A stretch of DNA of 57,729 nucleotides, from positions 1 to 57,729 of the forward strand of contig DYFV01000029.1 of assembly GCA_020725025.1 (NCBI GenBank), read 5' to 3'. Positions 40,331 to 48,597 of this stretch are shown here, in pieces. The translations under genes were made by a program, and so were the position numbers. The stretch's first letter is position 1. The number at the start of each line of letters is the position of its first letter. The notes beneath the pieces are model-generated. The model saw nothing but the letters and a program-made list of their open reading frames with translations. It was not told the origin of the DNA and did no database searches. This DNA comes from Azoarcus sp. (GTDB lineage Bacteria > Pseudomonadota > Gammaproteobacteria > Burkholderiales > Rhodocyclaceae).

Positions 40331-40783
40331 TCAGCTCTGCTTCCAGGGCAGGCCGGCGTGGCGCCAGCCGCCGATGCGATTGCGCTGCTCCTTGGCGTCC
40401 TTGTCGCCCTCGAAGCCTTCGAGCACATTGTAGCAATCGGGGTATCCCGCGGACGTCGCGGCCCGTGCCGCCATGTCGGAGCGGGCACCGGAACGGCACA
40501 GGAACATCACCAGCGACTGGGGATCGACCTCGCGCTTGAGCTGGGCCAGGAAATGGAGATTGGGCTGGTGGCCGGGATAGGTGAGCCACTCGATCTCGAC
40601 CGCGCCCGGCACCCGCCCCACCCAGTCCCACTCGGCCCGGGTGCGCACGTCGACGAGTTTCGCGCCCGGCGCGAGCTGCCAGACCTCGTACGCCTCGGCC
40701 GGCGTGAGCGCGCCCGCGTAGGGCAGATCCATGTCCTGGGCGCGCTGGCGGGCGAGCCTAAGCAGATCGGTCAATTTCCCCAT
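40331..40783 (-). CDS. Rhodanese-like domain protein
   Basis: A 150-residue single rhodanese domain. KLVDVRTRAEWDWVG near 42-56 and the active-site loop CRSGARS near 95-101 with its catalytic Cys are clear. Such proteins carry persulfide sulfur or bind oxyanions. No signal peptide is seen. The gene is divergent from the CDF exporter gene across 57 bases, which contain AT-rich promoter-like sequence (AAGTATATA). Confidence 0.9.
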   Translation of the reverse strand: MGKLTDLLRLARQRAQDMDLPYAGALTPAEAYEVWQLAPGAKLVDVRTRAEWDWVGRVPGAVEIEWLTYPGHQPNLHFLAQLKREVDPQSLVMFLCRSGARSDMAARAATSAGYPDCYNVLEGFEGDKDAKEQRNRIGGWRHAGLPWKQS

Positions 40784-40840
40784 GGCTTCCGTCCGGAATA
40801 GAATCGATCAGGAAAAAAGCAAGTATATACCGCGCTCGCC

Positions 40841-42013
40841 ATGGACCGCCCCTCCGCCGACCTGCCCGCCGCCGAGAATCCCGAACGCGCCCGCGCCATC
40901 CAGCGGGTGACGCTGACCGCGGTCGCCGCCAACGCGTCGCTCGCGCTCGGGCAGGTCGCGATCGGGCTCTTCGCCAACGCCTTCAGCCTCGTCGCCGATG
41001 CGGCGCACACTCTGTCCGACCTGTTCACGGACGTCCTGGTCCTCGTCGCCGGACGGCGCGGCGCGCACCCGGCCGACCGCAATCATCCCTACGGCCACGG
41101 GCGCATCGAGACGGCCGCCACCCTGCTACTGGGCGCGGTCCTCGTCATGGTGGGGCTCGGCTTCCTGTGGAGCTCGGGCATCCGCCTCCAGCACATGGAC
41201 GAGGCGCCCCGGCTGCACGAGGCGGCGCTCTACATGGCGCTGGCCACCCTCGCCGTGAAGGAGGCACTCTTCCGCTACACCATCGCGGCCGGCCGCCGGC
41301 TGAAGGCCCCCCTCCTCGAGGCCAACGCCTGGCACGCGCGCTCCGACGCGGCCTCCTCGCTGGTGGTGGCGATCGGCATCGGAGGCGGTCTCGCCGGCTA
41401 CCCCTTCCTCGAGCCGCTCGCCGCAGCGGTGGTAGGCTTCCTCATCCTGAGCATGGGCGTTCGGCTCGCCCTCAGGGCGGTGCGCGAGCTCATCGACACA
41501 GGCCTGCCGGAACAGGAGGTGGCGCGCCTGCGTGCGACCATCGGCGCCACCCCCGGCGTCGTGGGCGTACACGACGTCCGCACCCGGCGCATGGCCGACC
41601 GGGTCCTTTGCGACGTTCATGTGCAGGTCGACCCGCACATCACCGTATCGGAAGGCCACCAGATTTCCGACAACGTCTACTTCCGGGTTCGCGCCGCCCA
41701 CCCCGAAGTCAGGGAGATCCTGGTCCACGTGGACGTGGAGAACGACGCCGTGGGCCGCATTCCGGTGCCCTCCTCCCTGCCGGCACGCACCGAAGTGGTG
41801 AATGCGATCCTCGCCCTGCTCGGTGACGAGGTGGCTGCACCCGTCCGCGTGCAGGTGCACTACCTCGGAAAACGGGTGGAGGCGGAGGCGATCCTGCCGG
41901 CCGAAGCGGCCCGATCCATCGACGTCGACGCACTCAGACGGCGCACTGCGGCCAAGCTCGCCGCCGACCCGCAATACCGGGGCATCCGGTTCTATATTCA
42001 GATTGCACCGTAA
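40841..42013 (+). CDS. Cation diffusion facilitator (CDF) metal transporter
   Basis: A 390-residue proton-coupled divalent metal exporter with six membrane helices (about 22-220) and two cytoplasmic ferredoxin-like domains, so it is longer than YiiP. The transport site is read from ADAAHTLSD in helix 2 and HARSDA in helix 5, both H-x3-D. The first His instead of Asp resembles ZitB-type zinc carriers. The C-terminal domain has HVHVQVDPH-like His residues for regulatory metal binding. Its last codons overlap the first NtrC box of glnA. Confidence 0.92.
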   Translation: MDRPSADLPAAENPERARAIQRVTLTAVAANASLALGQVAIGLFANAFSLVADAAHTLSDLFTDVLVLVAGRRGAHPADRNHPYGHGRIETAATLLLGAVLVMVGLGFLWSSGIRLQHMDEAPRLHEAALYMALATLAVKEALFRYTIAAGRRLKAPLLEANAWHARSDAASSLVVAIGIGGGLAGYPFLEPLAAAVVGFLILSMGVRLALRAVRELIDTGLPEQEVARLRATIGATPGVVGVHDVRTRRMADRVLCDVHVQVDPHITVSEGHQISDNVYFRVRAAHPEVREILVHVDVENDAVGRIPVPSSLPARTEVVNAILALLGDEVAAPVRVQVHYLGKRVEAEAILPAEAARSIDVDALRRRTAAKLAADPQYRGIRFYIQIAP

Positions 42014-42020
42014 CGGTGCA
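42004..42020 (+). promoter_or_regulatory. NtrC binding site 1 upstream of glnA
   Basis: TGCACCGTAACGGTGCA is a perfect dyad and matches the NtrC consensus TGCACC-N5-GGTGCA at all conserved positions. It overlaps the stop codon of the CDF gene and lies about 190 bases before the -24/-12 promoter. Confidence 0.9.
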
Positions 42021-42034
42021 TCCAGGTACGCACC

Positions 42035-42051
42035 GGCACCGTTTTGGTGCA
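42035..42051 (+). promoter_or_regulatory. NtrC binding site 2 upstream of glnA
   Basis: GGCACCGTTTTGGTGCA differs from the NtrC consensus at one position. Its centre is 31 bases from site 1, about three helical turns, so two NtrC dimers can bind the same face of the DNA as a strong enhancer. Confidence 0.88.
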
Positions 42052-42203
42052 TCCGAGGGTCGGGCCGCTCATCTCGACGGTAGCGAATGGCGCCTGCACG
42101 TTAGCCGATACTCGGTACGCTTCGCGGCACATGCGGCGCCGCACCGGAGCCCGCACGACGCGATCGGCCTTGTGGCACAATGCCGAACAACGCCGATTTC
42201 GCA

Positions 42204-42219
42204 TGGCACGATTAGTGCT
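42204..42219 (+). promoter_or_regulatory. Sigma-54 (-24/-12) promoter of glnA
   Basis: TGGCACGATTAGTGCT matches TGGCACG-N4-TTGCW with one change (T12 to G) and exact GG-GC spacing. Transcription would start near 42230, giving a leader of about 50 bases to the glnA ATG. Confidence 0.88.
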
Positions 42220-42281
42220 TGTTGGGCCCCGCCGGAAGTTTCACGATCAACAGCTATCGCCTCAGTTCACCAGGAGTGAAA

Positions 42282-43691
42282 ATGAACGCTCAAGACGTCA
42301 TGAAGATGATCCAGGAAAACGAAGTCCGCTTCGTTGACCTGCGCTTTACCGACACCCGCGGCAAGGAGCAGCACGTCGGCCTGCCCGTGTCCGCCTTCGA
42401 AGAAGAGCACTTCGAGCACGGCCATCCGTTCGACGGTTCGTCGATCGCGGGCTGGAAGGGCATCCAGGCGTCGGACATGATCCTCCTGCCGGAAGCGGGC
42501 TCCGCCTACATCGATCCGTTCTTCGACGAGACCACCCTGGTGCTGACCTGCGACGTGATCGAGCCCTCCGACGGCAAGGGCTACGACCGCGACCCGCGCT
42601 CCATCGCCAAGCGCGCCGAGGCCTACCTGAAGAGCACCGGCATCGGCGACACCGCCTTCTTCGGCCCCGAGCCCGAGTTCTTCATCTTCGACTCGGTCGA
42701 GTGGTCGGTCGACATGTCCGGCGTCTATAGCAAGATCATCTCGGAAGAGGCCGCCTGGTCCACCGCCGACAAGTTCGAAGGCGGCAACTACGGCCACCGT
42801 CCGAAGGTCAAGGGCGGCTACTTCCCGGTCCCGCCGGTCGACAGCCTGAACGACATCCGCGCGGCCATGGTGCTCGCGCTCGAAGGCGTCGGCATTCCGG
42901 TCGAAGTGCACCACCACGAAGTGGCCAACGCCGGCCAGTGCGAGATCGGCACCAAGTTCAGCACCCTGACCAAGCGCGCCGACTGGACCCAGGTCCTGAA
43001 GTACATCGTGCACAACGTCGCGCACCAGTACGGCAAGACCGCCACCTTCATGCCGAAGCCCATCGTCGGCGACAACGGCTCGGGCATGCACGTGCACCAG
43101 TCGATCTGGAAGGACGGCCAGAACCTCTTCGCGGGCAACGGTTATGCCGGGCTGTCGGAGACCGCGCTGTACTACATCGGCGGCATCATCAAGCACGCCC
43201 GCGCGCTGAACGCCATCACCAACCCGGGCACCAACTCGTACAAGCGCCTGGTGCCGCACTACGAGGCGCCGACCAAGCTGGCCTACTCCGCCCGCAACCG
43301 CTCGGCCTCGATCCGTATCCCGTACGTCGCGAACCCGAAGGGCCGCCGTATCGAGACCCGCTTCCCGGATCCCTCGGCCAACCCCTACCTGTGCTTCGCC
43401 GCGCTGATGATGGCGGGCCTGGACGGCATCCAGAACAAGATCCACCCGGGCGACCCGGCCGACAAGAACCTGTACGACCTGCCGCCGGAAGAGGATGCCA
43501 AGATCCCGACCGTGTGCACCAGCCTCGACCAGGCCCTCGAGTACCTGAACGAAGACCGCGAGTTCCTGACCCGCGGCGGCGTGTTCTCCAACGACTTCAT
43601 CGACGCCTATCTGGAGCTGAAGATGGAGGAAGTGAACCGCCTGCGCATCACCACGCACCCGGTCGAGTTCGACATGTACTACAGCCTCTAA
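42282..43691 (+). CDS. glnA: Glutamine synthetase type I
   Basis: GlnA makes glutamine from glutamate, ammonia and ATP as a dodecamer. It has 469 residues, standard for GSI-beta. [13 protein letters not shown] near 19-31, [10 protein letters not shown] near 51-60, the metal-site FGPEPEFF and the adenylylation loop with Tyr in NLYDLPPEE (near residue 397) are all present, so it can be controlled by GlnE. The ATG at 42282 follows AGGAG by seven bases. Transcription is set by the sigma-54 promoter and two NtrC boxes. A terminator follows. Confidence 0.99.
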   Translation: MNAQDVMKMIQENEVRFVDLRFTDTRGKEQHVGLPVSAFEEEHFEHGHPFDGSSIAGWKGIQASDMILLPEAGSAYIDPFFDETTLVLTCDVIEPSDGKGYDRDPRSIAKRAEAYLKSTGIGDTAFFGPEPEFFIFDSVEWSVDMSGVYSKIISEEAAWSTADKFEGGNYGHRPKVKGGYFPVPPVDSLNDIRAAMVLALEGVGIPVEVHHHEVANAGQCEIGTKFSTLTKRADWTQVLKYIVHNVAHQYGKTATFMPKPIVGDNGSGMHVHQSIWKDGQNLFAGNGYAGLSETALYYIGGIIKHARALNAITNPGTNSYKRLVPHYEAPTKLAYSARNRSASIRIPYVANPKGRRIETRFPDPSANPYLCFAALMMAGLDGIQNKIHPGDPADKNLYDLPPEEDAKIPTVCTSLDQALEYLNEDREFLTRGGVFSNDFIDAYLELKMEEVNRLRITTHPVEFDMYYSL

Positions 43692-43716
43692 TCCTTCGGG
43701 AAGACGCTGTCAAGAG

Positions 43717-43743
43717 AGGACGGGCATTGCCCGTCCTTTTTTT
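43717..43743 (+). terminator. Rho-independent terminator of glnA
   Basis: GGACGGGC (43718-43725) and GCCCGTCC (43729-43736) form an eight-pair stem with loop ATT, followed by seven T residues. Confidence 0.95.
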
Positions 43744-43823
43744 GTGCGGTCTAATTGGGACCGTCCGGCGCATCGTGCCGGCCGGAAGTCGAATCGGAAC
43801 AACAACCTTTGGCGTCCCATCCC

Positions 43824-44357
43824 ATGCGCAAGCTCCCGCTCGTCCTGCTGCTCGCAGCCCCTCTCGCGCACGCCCAGATCTACAAATGCGTGGATGCCGA
43901 AGGGCGCGTCACCTACACCAACAGCGGCACGGAAGCGCGCGGTTGCACGGTATTGAGCACCGAGCAGCCGGTAACCTCCGTTCCGGCCCCACCCCGTGCC
44001 CCCGCTGCCGCCCCGCAACCGAGCCCGACCGCCTTCCCGCGCGTCTCGCCCGAAACCCAGCGCGCACGCGACGACACCCGCCGCCAGGTGCTGGAGAAGG
44101 AGCTCGCCCGCGAGGAGGAGGCGCTCGCCCAGGCCAGGGCCACGCTCGAGGCGGAGGACCAGCGCGATGCGCCCGAGGACCGTAACGCGCCCAAGCGCAC
44201 GACCGCCACGGTCGACGGCAAGACCGTGACGAAGGTCGGCCCCGCGACGCTCAACCTCGGCAAGAAGGAAGCACGCCTCCAGCCACTCCGGGACAAGGTC
44301 GAGCTCCACGAGCGGAACATCGAGGCCCTGAAGAAGGAAATGGGCAGCCTGCGGTAG
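43824..44357 (+). CDS. DUF4124 domain exported protein
   Basis: A 177-residue protein with a signal peptide (1-18, LLLAAPLAHA). The DUF4124 core IYKCVDAEGRVTYTN follows at about 19-33, with a second Cys in RGCTVL. Then comes a Pro/Ala linker and an alpha-helical, highly charged tail (about 85-177) rich in Arg/Glu with coiled-coil character. The function is unknown. Its place between glnA and ntrB seems conserved in related betaproteobacteria. The frame is open to 43755, but the signal peptide sets the ATG at 43824. Confidence 0.88.
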   Translation: MRKLPLVLLLAAPLAHAQIYKCVDAEGRVTYTNSGTEARGCTVLSTEQPVTSVPAPPRAPAAAPQPSPTAFPRVSPETQRARDDTRRQVLEKELAREEEALAQARATLEAEDQRDAPEDRNAPKRTTATVDGKTVTKVGPATLNLGKKEARLQPLRDKVELHERNIEALKKEMGSLR

Positions 44358-44369
44358 CGGACATCGGCC

Positions 44370-44385
44370 TGGCGCGCTTCTTGCG
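44370..44385 (+). promoter_or_regulatory. Sigma-54-like promoter upstream of ntrB
   Basis: TGGCGCGCTTCTTGCG matches TGGCACG-N4-TTGCW except for A5 to G and the last base. The start point would be near 44396, about 20 bases before the ntrB ATG. No clear NtrC box is seen nearby, so activation could come from the glnA enhancer or be weak. Confidence 0.6.
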
Positions 44386-44414
44386 AGATCTCGGCAAACA
44401 CATCGCGCGTGCAT

Positions 44415-45485
44415 ATGGCCAAGACCCTCCGCCCCTCGAGTTCGTGCGGCCCGTTCGCCGGGCTGGACCTGCTCTCCTCCGCCGTCGTACTGCTCGACGA
44501 CGGACTCGTCATCCGCTACCTCAATGCAGGCGCCGAGAACCTTTTCGCGGTCAGTCAGCGACGCATGCTCGGCGTGCCGGTGTCGCGACTGCTGGGCGAA
44601 CCGCCCGGCCTGACCGCAGCGCTTCAGAACGCGCTGCGCACCAACTGGAGCTACACCGGGCAGGACCTCAAGATCCGGCGCGGCAACGGCGAAACGCTCA
44701 ACCTCGACTGCACCGTGAGCCCGGCCGATGCGGACGGCGTGCGCCTGCTCCTCGAATTCCGTCCCATCGACGCCCAGCTGCGGGTCGCGCGCGAGGAGCA
44801 GCTCCTGCAGCAGCAGCAGGCGAACCGCGAGCTCATCCGCAACCTCGCCCACGAGATCAAGAACCCGCTGGGCGGCATCCGCGGCTCGGCGCAGCTGCTT
44901 GAGCGCGAGCTCGCCGATCCTCAGTTGCGCGAATACACCGAGGTGATCATCGCCGAGGCCGACCGCCTGCAGGACCTGATGAACCGGCTGCTCACCTCGC
45001 ACGTCACGATGCGTCCCGGGCAGCTCAACCTTCACGACGTGCTCGAGCGGGTACGCCGCCTCATCCTCGCCGAGTTCCCCGAGCTGTCGATTCGCCGCGA
45101 CTATGACACCAGTCTGCCGGACATCACGGCCGACCGGGAGCAGCTCATTCAGGCCATCCTCAACATCGCGCGCAACGCAGCACAGGCGATGCACGGCTGC
45201 GGCGAGATCTGCCTGCGCACGCGCGTGGCCCGCCAGGTGACGCTCGCCAAGCGGCGCTTCAAACTGGCATTGGAATTGCAAGTGATCGACAACGGTCCCG
45301 GCATTCCGGAGGAGATCCGCGACAAGATCTTCTATCCGCTGGTGTCTGGACGGGAGGGGGGAAGCGGGCTGGGCCTGTCGCTCGCACAGAGCTTCATCGA
45401 GCAGCACCAGGGCATGATCGACGTCGAGAGCCGCCCCGGACGCACCTGCTTCACCATCCTGTTGCCGATCACCGACCGCAGCTAG
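44415..45485 (+). CDS. ntrB: Nitrogen regulation sensor kinase NtrB (NRII)
   Basis: NtrB phosphorylates NtrC when glutamine is low and dephosphorylates it when bound by PII. It has 356 residues without membrane segments. A PAS domain (about 20-125) precedes the HisKA helix NLAHEIKNPLGGIRGSAQLL with its conserved His, then NIARNAAQA as N-box and DNGPGIP and SGLGLSLAQS in the ATPase. An in-frame GTG six bases upstream (44409) is an alternative start. It is followed by ntrC after 27 bases. Confidence 0.96.
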   Translation: MAKTLRPSSSCGPFAGLDLLSSAVVLLDDGLVIRYLNAGAENLFAVSQRRMLGVPVSRLLGEPPGLTAALQNALRTNWSYTGQDLKIRRGNGETLNLDCTVSPADADGVRLLLEFRPIDAQLRVAREEQLLQQQQANRELIRNLAHEIKNPLGGIRGSAQLLERELADPQLREYTEVIIAEADRLQDLMNRLLTSHVTMRPGQLNLHDVLERVRRLILAEFPELSIRRDYDTSLPDITADREQLIQAILNIARNAAQAMHGCGEICLRTRVARQVTLAKRRFKLALELQVIDNGPGIPEEIRDKIFYPLVSGREGGSGLGLSLAQSFIEQHQGMIDVESRPGRTCFTILLPITDRS

Positions 45486-45496
45486 CGCAGTGCGAT

Positions 45497-45513
45497 CGCA
45501 CCAAAATAGTGCA
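45497..45513 (+). promoter_or_regulatory. NtrC-like box at the ntrC start
   Basis: CGCACCAAAATAGTGCA agrees with TGCACC-N5-GGTGCA at 10 of 12 conserved positions. It lies in the ntrB-ntrC gap and touches the first possible ATG of ntrC (45513), so NtrC bound here could limit its own expression. Confidence 0.6.
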
Positions 45514-45518
45514 TGCCT

Positions 45519-46946
45519 ATGAACACCGTCTGGATCGTTGATGATGACCGCTCCATCCGCTGGGTCCTGGAAAAGGCCCTGGGCCGGGAGGACATCCCGC
45601 ACGAGAGCTTCTCGTCGGCGAGCGAAGCCCTGGCGGCGCTGGAACGGGCGCCCCAGCCACCGACCGTACTGGTCTCCGACATCCGCATGCCGGGCGAATC
45701 GGGCCTGAACCTGCTGCAGCGGGTGAAGGCGCTGCATCCGCAGTTGCCGGTGATCATCATGACGGCCTACTCCGACCTCGAGAGCGCCGTAGCGGCGTTC
45801 CAGGGCGGCGCGTTCGAGTATTTGCCGAAACCGTTCGACGTCGATCAGGCCGTCGCACTCGTTCAGCGCGCGATCGACCAGAGCACGCACCAGGAAGGTG
45901 CGCACGTGGAGACGACGCTCGCTCCCGAGATCCTCGGGCAGGCCCCGGCCATGCAGGAGGTGTTCCGTGCCATCGGCCGCCTCTCGCAGTCGCATGCCAC
46001 GGTCCTCATCAACGGCGAGTCGGGCACCGGCAAGGAGCTCGTCGCGCGAGCGCTCCACCGCCACAGTCCGCGCCGCGACGCGCCCTTCATCGCGATCAAC
46101 ACCGCGGCGATCCCGCGCGACCTCCTGGAGTCCGAGCTCTTCGGCCATGAACGCGGCGCCTTCACCGGCGCGGCCACGCAGCGGCGCGGGCGCTTCGAGC
46201 AGGCCGAAGGCGGCACGCTGTTCCTGGACGAGATCGGCGATATGCCGGCCGAGCTGCAGACACGGCTCCTGCGAGTGCTCTCGGACGGGCACTTCTATCG
46301 GGTGGGCGGACAGCAACCCATTCGCGCCAACGTGCGGGTGATCGCCGCGACCCATCAGAACCTCGAAGACCGGGTTCGCCAGGGGCTCTTCCGCGAAGAC
46401 CTCTTCCACCGCCTGAACGTGATCCGCCTGCGCCTGCCGCCGATGCGCGAGCGGCGCGAGGACGTCCCCATCCTGGTGCGCCACTTCCTGCAGAAGAGCG
46501 CCCAGGAGCTCGGCGTCGACCCCAAGCGCATCTCCGACGCGGCCATCAAGTACCTGCAGGCGATGCCCTTTCCCGGCAACGTGCGGCAACTGGAGAACCT
46601 CTGCCACTGGCTCACGGTGATGGCGCCGGGCCAGATCGTGGAAGTGGCCGACCTTCCGCCGGAGATGCGTGACCAGCCCAATCGGGAGGCGCCCATCGAC
46701 TGGACCGACGGGCTCGCAATCGAAGCCGACCGGCTGGTGGCGACGGCGCCCGGGGAGGTGTTCGACCGTCTCACGCGGGAATTCGAGCGCACCCTCATCC
46801 GCCGGGCGCTCGCCGCCACCGGCGGGCGCCGCATCGAGGCCGCGCAGCTCCTCGGGATCGGCCGCAACACGATCACGCGCAAGATCCAGGAGCTCGGCAT
46901 GGACGACGGGCGGCTTGCCGGCCACGATTCCGAGCACGCCGAGTAG
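45519..46946 (+). CDS. ntrC: Nitrogen regulation response regulator NtrC (NRI)
   Basis: The sigma-54 activator of nitrogen-limitation genes, 475 residues from ATG 45519. The receiver holds VDDDRS, and the phospho-acceptor falls on Asp54 in VSDIRMPG, matching the classical D54; an ATG at 45513 would add two residues. The AAA+ domain has Walker A GESGTGKE, the sigma-54 loop GAFTGA and Walker B GGTLFLDEIG. A Fis-type helix-turn-helix ends the protein (RIEAAQLLGIGRNTITRK). Its targets in this window are the glnA boxes. Confidence 0.98.
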   Translation: MNTVWIVDDDRSIRWVLEKALGREDIPHESFSSASEALAALERAPQPPTVLVSDIRMPGESGLNLLQRVKALHPQLPVIIMTAYSDLESAVAAFQGGAFEYLPKPFDVDQAVALVQRAIDQSTHQEGAHVETTLAPEILGQAPAMQEVFRAIGRLSQSHATVLINGESGTGKELVARALHRHSPRRDAPFIAINTAAIPRDLLESELFGHERGAFTGAATQRRGRFEQAEGGTLFLDEIGDMPAELQTRLLRVLSDGHFYRVGGQQPIRANVRVIAATHQNLEDRVRQGLFREDLFHRLNVIRLRLPPMRERREDVPILVRHFLQKSAQELGVDPKRISDAAIKYLQAMPFPGNVRQLENLCHWLTVMAPGQIVEVADLPPEMRDQPNREAPIDWTDGLAIEADRLVATAPGEVFDRLTREFERTLIRRALAATGGRRIEAAQLLGIGRNTITRKIQELGMDDGRLAGHDSEHAE

Positions 46947-46998
46947 GATTCCGCTCCGCGCACCATACTCGTGCGCGCACGCCCAATATTGGATAATG

Positions 46999-47034
46999 CC
47001 GGTCTTGCTCCCTTCATACGGAAAGACCGGTTTT
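46999..47034 (+). terminator. Hairpin with T run at the birA start
   Basis: CCGGTCTT (46999-47006) and AAGACCGG (47023-47030) form an eight-pair stem with a 16-base loop, followed by TTTT. It has terminator form for ntrC, but the T run is also the first part of the birA TTG start at 47033. It could attenuate birA expression. Confidence 0.65.
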
Positions 47035-47842
47035 GTCCTCCGCGACCCTGAAGTTCCCGCTCGACGCCGATACGATTCGGCGTGAACTGGGCGACCTGGC
47101 TACCGCCTTCGAGGTGGAGGTCGCCGCCGAATGCCCCTCCACCAACAGCGCGCTGGTCGACGCGACGCCTCCCGACTCCGGGCGCACCCACGTGCTGGTG
47201 GCCGAGTGCCAGACCGCCGGTCGTGGACGGCGCGGACGTCAGTGGCAGTCGTGGCCGGGCGGCAGCCTCACCTTCTCCACCCTGTGGCGCTTCCAGCCGG
47301 GCGCGCCGGTTCCGGCGGGCCTGTCCCTGGCGGCGGGGCTCGCGGTGGTGCTCGCGCTGGAGAAGCTCGGGGTGCAGGGCCTGCAGCTCAAGTGGCCCAA
47401 CGACGTGCTCATCAACGGTGAGAAACTCGCGGGCATTCTGGTCGAGCTCGTTCCCGGCCGCGGGCGCACGCCTGCGGCGGTGGTCGGCATCGGGGTGAAC
47501 CTGGCGCTCCCACCCGGCGCGACCATTCCCGACCAGCCTGCGGTCACCGACCTCTCCTCCCACCTGCCGCTGCTTGCCGACCGCAACGTCCTGCTCGCAC
47601 ACCTGCTGCGCGAGCTGCACACGTTGTTCGAAACCTACGCCACGGCCGGCTTCGGCGCGCTGCGCGAAGCCTGGCAGCAGCGCAACGCCTTCGCCGACCT
47701 GCCGGTGCGCATCACCGGCGACGACCGCCGGATCGAGGGCCTGTGCGCCGGCGTCGACGACGACGGCGCGCTCCTCGTGCGCACGACTGCCGGCGTGGTG
47801 CGCGTGCTGACGGGAGAAGTGTCCTTGAGGGCGGCGCCGTGA
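47033..47842 (+). CDS. birA: Biotin--[acetyl-CoA-carboxylase] ligase
   Basis: BirA activates biotin as biotinyl-AMP and attaches it to the biotin carrier protein. It has 269 residues. GRGRRGRQW at 63-71 is the adenylate-binding loop, KWPNDVLI near 122 and AGILVEL follow, and a C-terminal SH3-like domain ends the protein. The N-terminal winged-helix DNA-binding domain of E. coli BirA is missing, so it should not repress a bio operon. The start is TTG 47033, the only initiation codon before the domain. It overlaps coaX by one base (TGATG). Confidence 0.93.
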   Translation: MSSATLKFPLDADTIRRELGDLATAFEVEVAAECPSTNSALVDATPPDSGRTHVLVAECQTAGRGRRGRQWQSWPGGSLTFSTLWRFQPGAPVPAGLSLAAGLAVVLALEKLGVQGLQLKWPNDVLINGEKLAGILVELVPGRGRTPAAVVGIGVNLALPPGATIPDQPAVTDLSSHLPLLADRNVLLAHLLRELHTLFETYATAGFGALREAWQQRNAFADLPVRITGDDRRIEGLCAGVDDDGALLVRTTAGVVRVLTGEVSLRAAP

Positions 47843-48597
47843 TGCTGCTCCTCGACGCCGGCAACAGCCGCATCAAGTGGGCGGTCGTGCACGGCGGCGC
47901 ATGGCTCGCGCAGGGCGCCCTCACCCACGACGAGGCCGACCGCTTGCGGGTGGAGGTCGCGGCACACCCCGGCGTGGCGCGGGCGGTCGGCACCAACGTG
48001 GCGGGGCCACGGGTCGCGGCCGCGATCGCGGCCGCGATCGCGCCGCTGCCCCTGGAATGGCTTCGTTCCAGCGAGTACGCCTGCGGCGTGCACAACGGCT
48101 ATGCCGACCCCGCCCAGCTCGGCGCCGACCGCTGGGCGGCGCTCATCGGGGCGCGCAGCGAGCACCCCGGCCCCTGCCTCGTCGTCACCGCCGGCACGGC
48201 GACGACCGTGGACGTGCTCGACGCCGACGGCCGCTTTCGCGGCGGCCTCATCCTCCCCGGCGAGGAGCTCATGCGCCGCTCACTCGCGGGCAACACCGCC
48301 GACCTGCCCTTCGCCGAGGGCGTGTACCGCGACTACCCGCGCGCCACCGACGACGCGATCGTCTCGGGCTGCCTCAACGCCCAGGCCGGCGCCGTCGAGC
48401 GCATGTTCCGCCTCATCGCCGATGCACCGGACGCGCTGTGCGTGCTGAGCGGCGGCGGCGCCGCGCGCCTCGCCCCCCTCCTCGCGCTGCCGCTGCGGCC
48501 CATTGAAAATCTCGTGCTCAAGGGGCTGGCGGTGCTCGCCGGCGCCGGGCACGCCACCGACGACCCAGGACTCCACTCGCGAAGGAAGACGCAATGA
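47842..48597 (+). CDS. coaX: Type III pantothenate kinase
   Basis: CoaX does the first step of CoA synthesis and, unlike CoaA, is not feedback inhibited by CoA. It has 251 residues of the ASKHA fold. [10 protein letters not shown] at 5-14 is the phosphate-1 motif, [11 protein letters not shown] and [11 protein letters not shown] bind substrate and nucleotide, and LSGGGA is near residue 205. ATG 47842 overlaps the birA stop. The birA-coaX pair is conserved in betaproteobacteria. The stop overlaps the trpB2 start. Confidence 0.95.
   Translation: MLLLDAGNSRIKWAVVHGGAWLAQGALTHDEADRLRVEVAAHPGVARAVGTNVAGPRVAAAIAAAIAPLPLEWLRSSEYACGVHNGYADPAQLGADRWAALIGARSEHPGPCLVVTAGTATTVDVLDADGRFRGGLILPGEELMRRSLAGNTADLPFAEGVYRDYPRATDDAIVSGCLNAQAGAVERMFRLIADAPDALCVLSGGGAARLAPLLALPLRPIENLVLKGLAVLAGAGHATDDPGLHSRRKTQ

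Noticed and set aside
42172..42187. TGGCACAATGCC as a second sigma-54 promoter for glnA
   Set aside because: The GG-GC spacing is wrong. The element at 42204 has the exact spacing.
43710..46937. 1075-codon open frame on the minus strand opposite DUF4124, ntrB and ntrC
   Set aside because: The three genes on the plus strand are certain, and the antisense translation is compositionally biased.
46959..46975. CGCACCATACTCGTGCG as a further NtrC box between ntrC and birA
   Set aside because: It shares only the dyad form with the NtrC consensus; several conserved bases differ and no -24/-12 promoter follows.
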